Shown: in pieces, positions 6,042-6,532 of the stretch | How the letters are laid out: every line of letters starts with the position of its first letter | Position numbering within the stretch: the first letter of the stretch is position 1 | Origin: a bacterium | Lineage (GTDB): Bacteria; Nitrospinota_A; UBA7883; JACRGQ01 | DNA: 6,532 bases | Direction: 5' to 3' | Assembly: GCA_021815535.1 (NCBI GenBank) | Contig: JAKAGL010000139.1 | Coordinates: 1 to 6,532 of the forward strand | The notes under the pieces: model-generated | Database searches by the model: none | What the model was told of the DNA's origin: nothing | Seen by the model: the letters and a program-made list of their open reading frames with translations, nothing else | Position numbers and translations under genes: made by a program

Positions 6042-6050
6042 GGGGGGGGG
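6042..6050 (+). repeat. G9 homopolymer between the two operon genes
   Basis: Nine consecutive G residues lie 7 bases before the start codon of the aldo/keto reductase-like gene, just upstream of the CGGAA (6053-6057) that abuts the ATG. The tract overlaps the place where a ribosome site should be and may itself serve as one. It is also a likely place for sequencing error or slippage. Confidence 0.7.
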
Positions 6051-6057
6051 AACGGAA

Positions 6058-6532
6058 ATGCGCGCGCCGGTAAATGTGCTGGGGACAAGCGGACTGGCGG
6101 TGGGGCGGCTCGGTTTTTCGGGGGGCTACGGCGCGCCCGCCGCGGCGTTCGAGATGGCCTTCGAGCGGGGTTGCAACTATTTCTATCACGGTTCCATCCG
6201 CCGTCCCGGCATGAACCAGGCCATCAAAAACATTGCCGCCAAGGGGCAGCGCGATAAACTGATAGTCACGGCGCAGTGCTATCTGCGCGCGGGGTGGTTG
6301 GTGCGCTGGAGCATGGACCGCTTCTTCAAGAGAACCGGGCTGGAATACGCCGACGTTCTGTTGCTGGGGTGGTACAACAGCATGCCCCCTCGCGCGGTGC
6401 TCGATGCCGCGCTGGAGTTGAAACGGCAGGGGCGGGTGCGCCACATCGCCATATCGGGGCACAACCGCGCCGCGTTTGTTGATTTCGCCGGTACGGGGCA
6501 CTTCGATGTGTTCCATGTCCGCTATTCCGCCG
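6058..6532 (+). CDS. Aldo/keto reductase-fold protein, catalytic tetrad apparently lost (partial)
   Basis: The first 158 residues are present; the gene runs off the window. The N-terminus VLGTSGLAVGRLGFSGGYG (7-25) is the aldo/keto reductase opening ('LG.tGl.vs.lg.G'), followed by AFERGCNYFYHGS (34-46), RDKLIVTAQCY (65-75), LEYADVLLLGW (95-105), LKRQGRVRHIAISGHN (121-136) and FDVFHVRYSA (149-158), all in family order. By motif alignment the four catalytic positions are changed: Asp of 'NFFDTA' is Tyr43, Tyr of 'VYG' is Arg48, Lys of 'TK.G' is Ala72 or Gln73, and His of 'QIHW' is Gly104. The usual NADPH-dependent carbonyl reduction is therefore unlikely, and the protein may be a pseudoenzyme or have a different activity. 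It starts 20 bases after the kinase-like gene, so the two are probably co-transcribed. The ATG at 6058 is the first start at a family-like position; the ribosome site is weak (G-run or CGGAA). Confidence 0.8.
   Translation, partial: MRAPVNVLGTSGLAVGRLGFSGGYGAPAAAFEMAFERGCNYFYHGSIRRPGMNQAIKNIAAKGQRDKLIVTAQCYLRAGWLVRWSMDRFFKRTGLEYADVLLLGWYNSMPPRAVLDAALELKRQGRVRHIAISGHNRAAFVDFAGTGHFDVFHVRYSA

Noticed and set aside
5549..6516. Further long minus-strand frames opposite the kinase-like and reductase-like genes
   Set aside because: They mirror the codon bias of the plus-strand genes, run across the boundary between two real genes, and have Arg/Pro/His-rich translations without motifs.

Overview
The window reads as chromosomal DNA of a Gram-negative bacterium. 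It carries two outer-membrane-type lipoproteins, one of them a canonical Pal, and good Shine-Dalgarno sites. I see no transposase, integrase, CRISPR array, tRNA or rRNA. The divergent aldo/keto reductase-like protein at the right edge reminds me of proteins from deltaproteobacterial-type lineages, but that is recollection and no marker here fixes the phylum.

Left part (1-1213, minus strand): a small BamE/SmpA-like lipoprotein lies downstream of pal, the peptidoglycan-associated lipoprotein. Both face the cell envelope, and pal is not flanked by tol genes here. Divergent from pal is a CPA-type cation:proton antiporter (1214-2449, plus strand) whose product is only the membrane domain.

Middle (2450-3314): after the antiporter comes about 290 bp without a convincing gene. 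It holds overlapping short inverted repeats, a 43-codon open stretch on the minus strand that may be a gene relic, and a strong bidirectional terminator. The terminator closes a minus-strand gene for a short RRM protein with a glycine/arginine-rich tail. That gene seems to have a leader of about 120 nt with a small hairpin. A divergent promoter region separates it from a TauE/SafE (TSUP) family membrane exporter (3315-4085).

Right part (4226-6532, plus strand): this is the least ordinary segment. A 603-residue protein carries an HPr-kinase-like active site (His-Gly before the P-loop, GDSGAGKSE, a downstream Asp-Asp pair). It has a long unrecognised N-terminal region and a C-terminal segment that recalls PEP carboxykinase. 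Twenty bases later begins an aldo/keto reductase-fold protein, cut by the window end, in which all four positions of the usual catalytic tetrad appear substituted. The pair looks like an operon of a kinase-like protein and a possible pseudoenzyme of unknown role, and is the best candidate here for undescribed biology.
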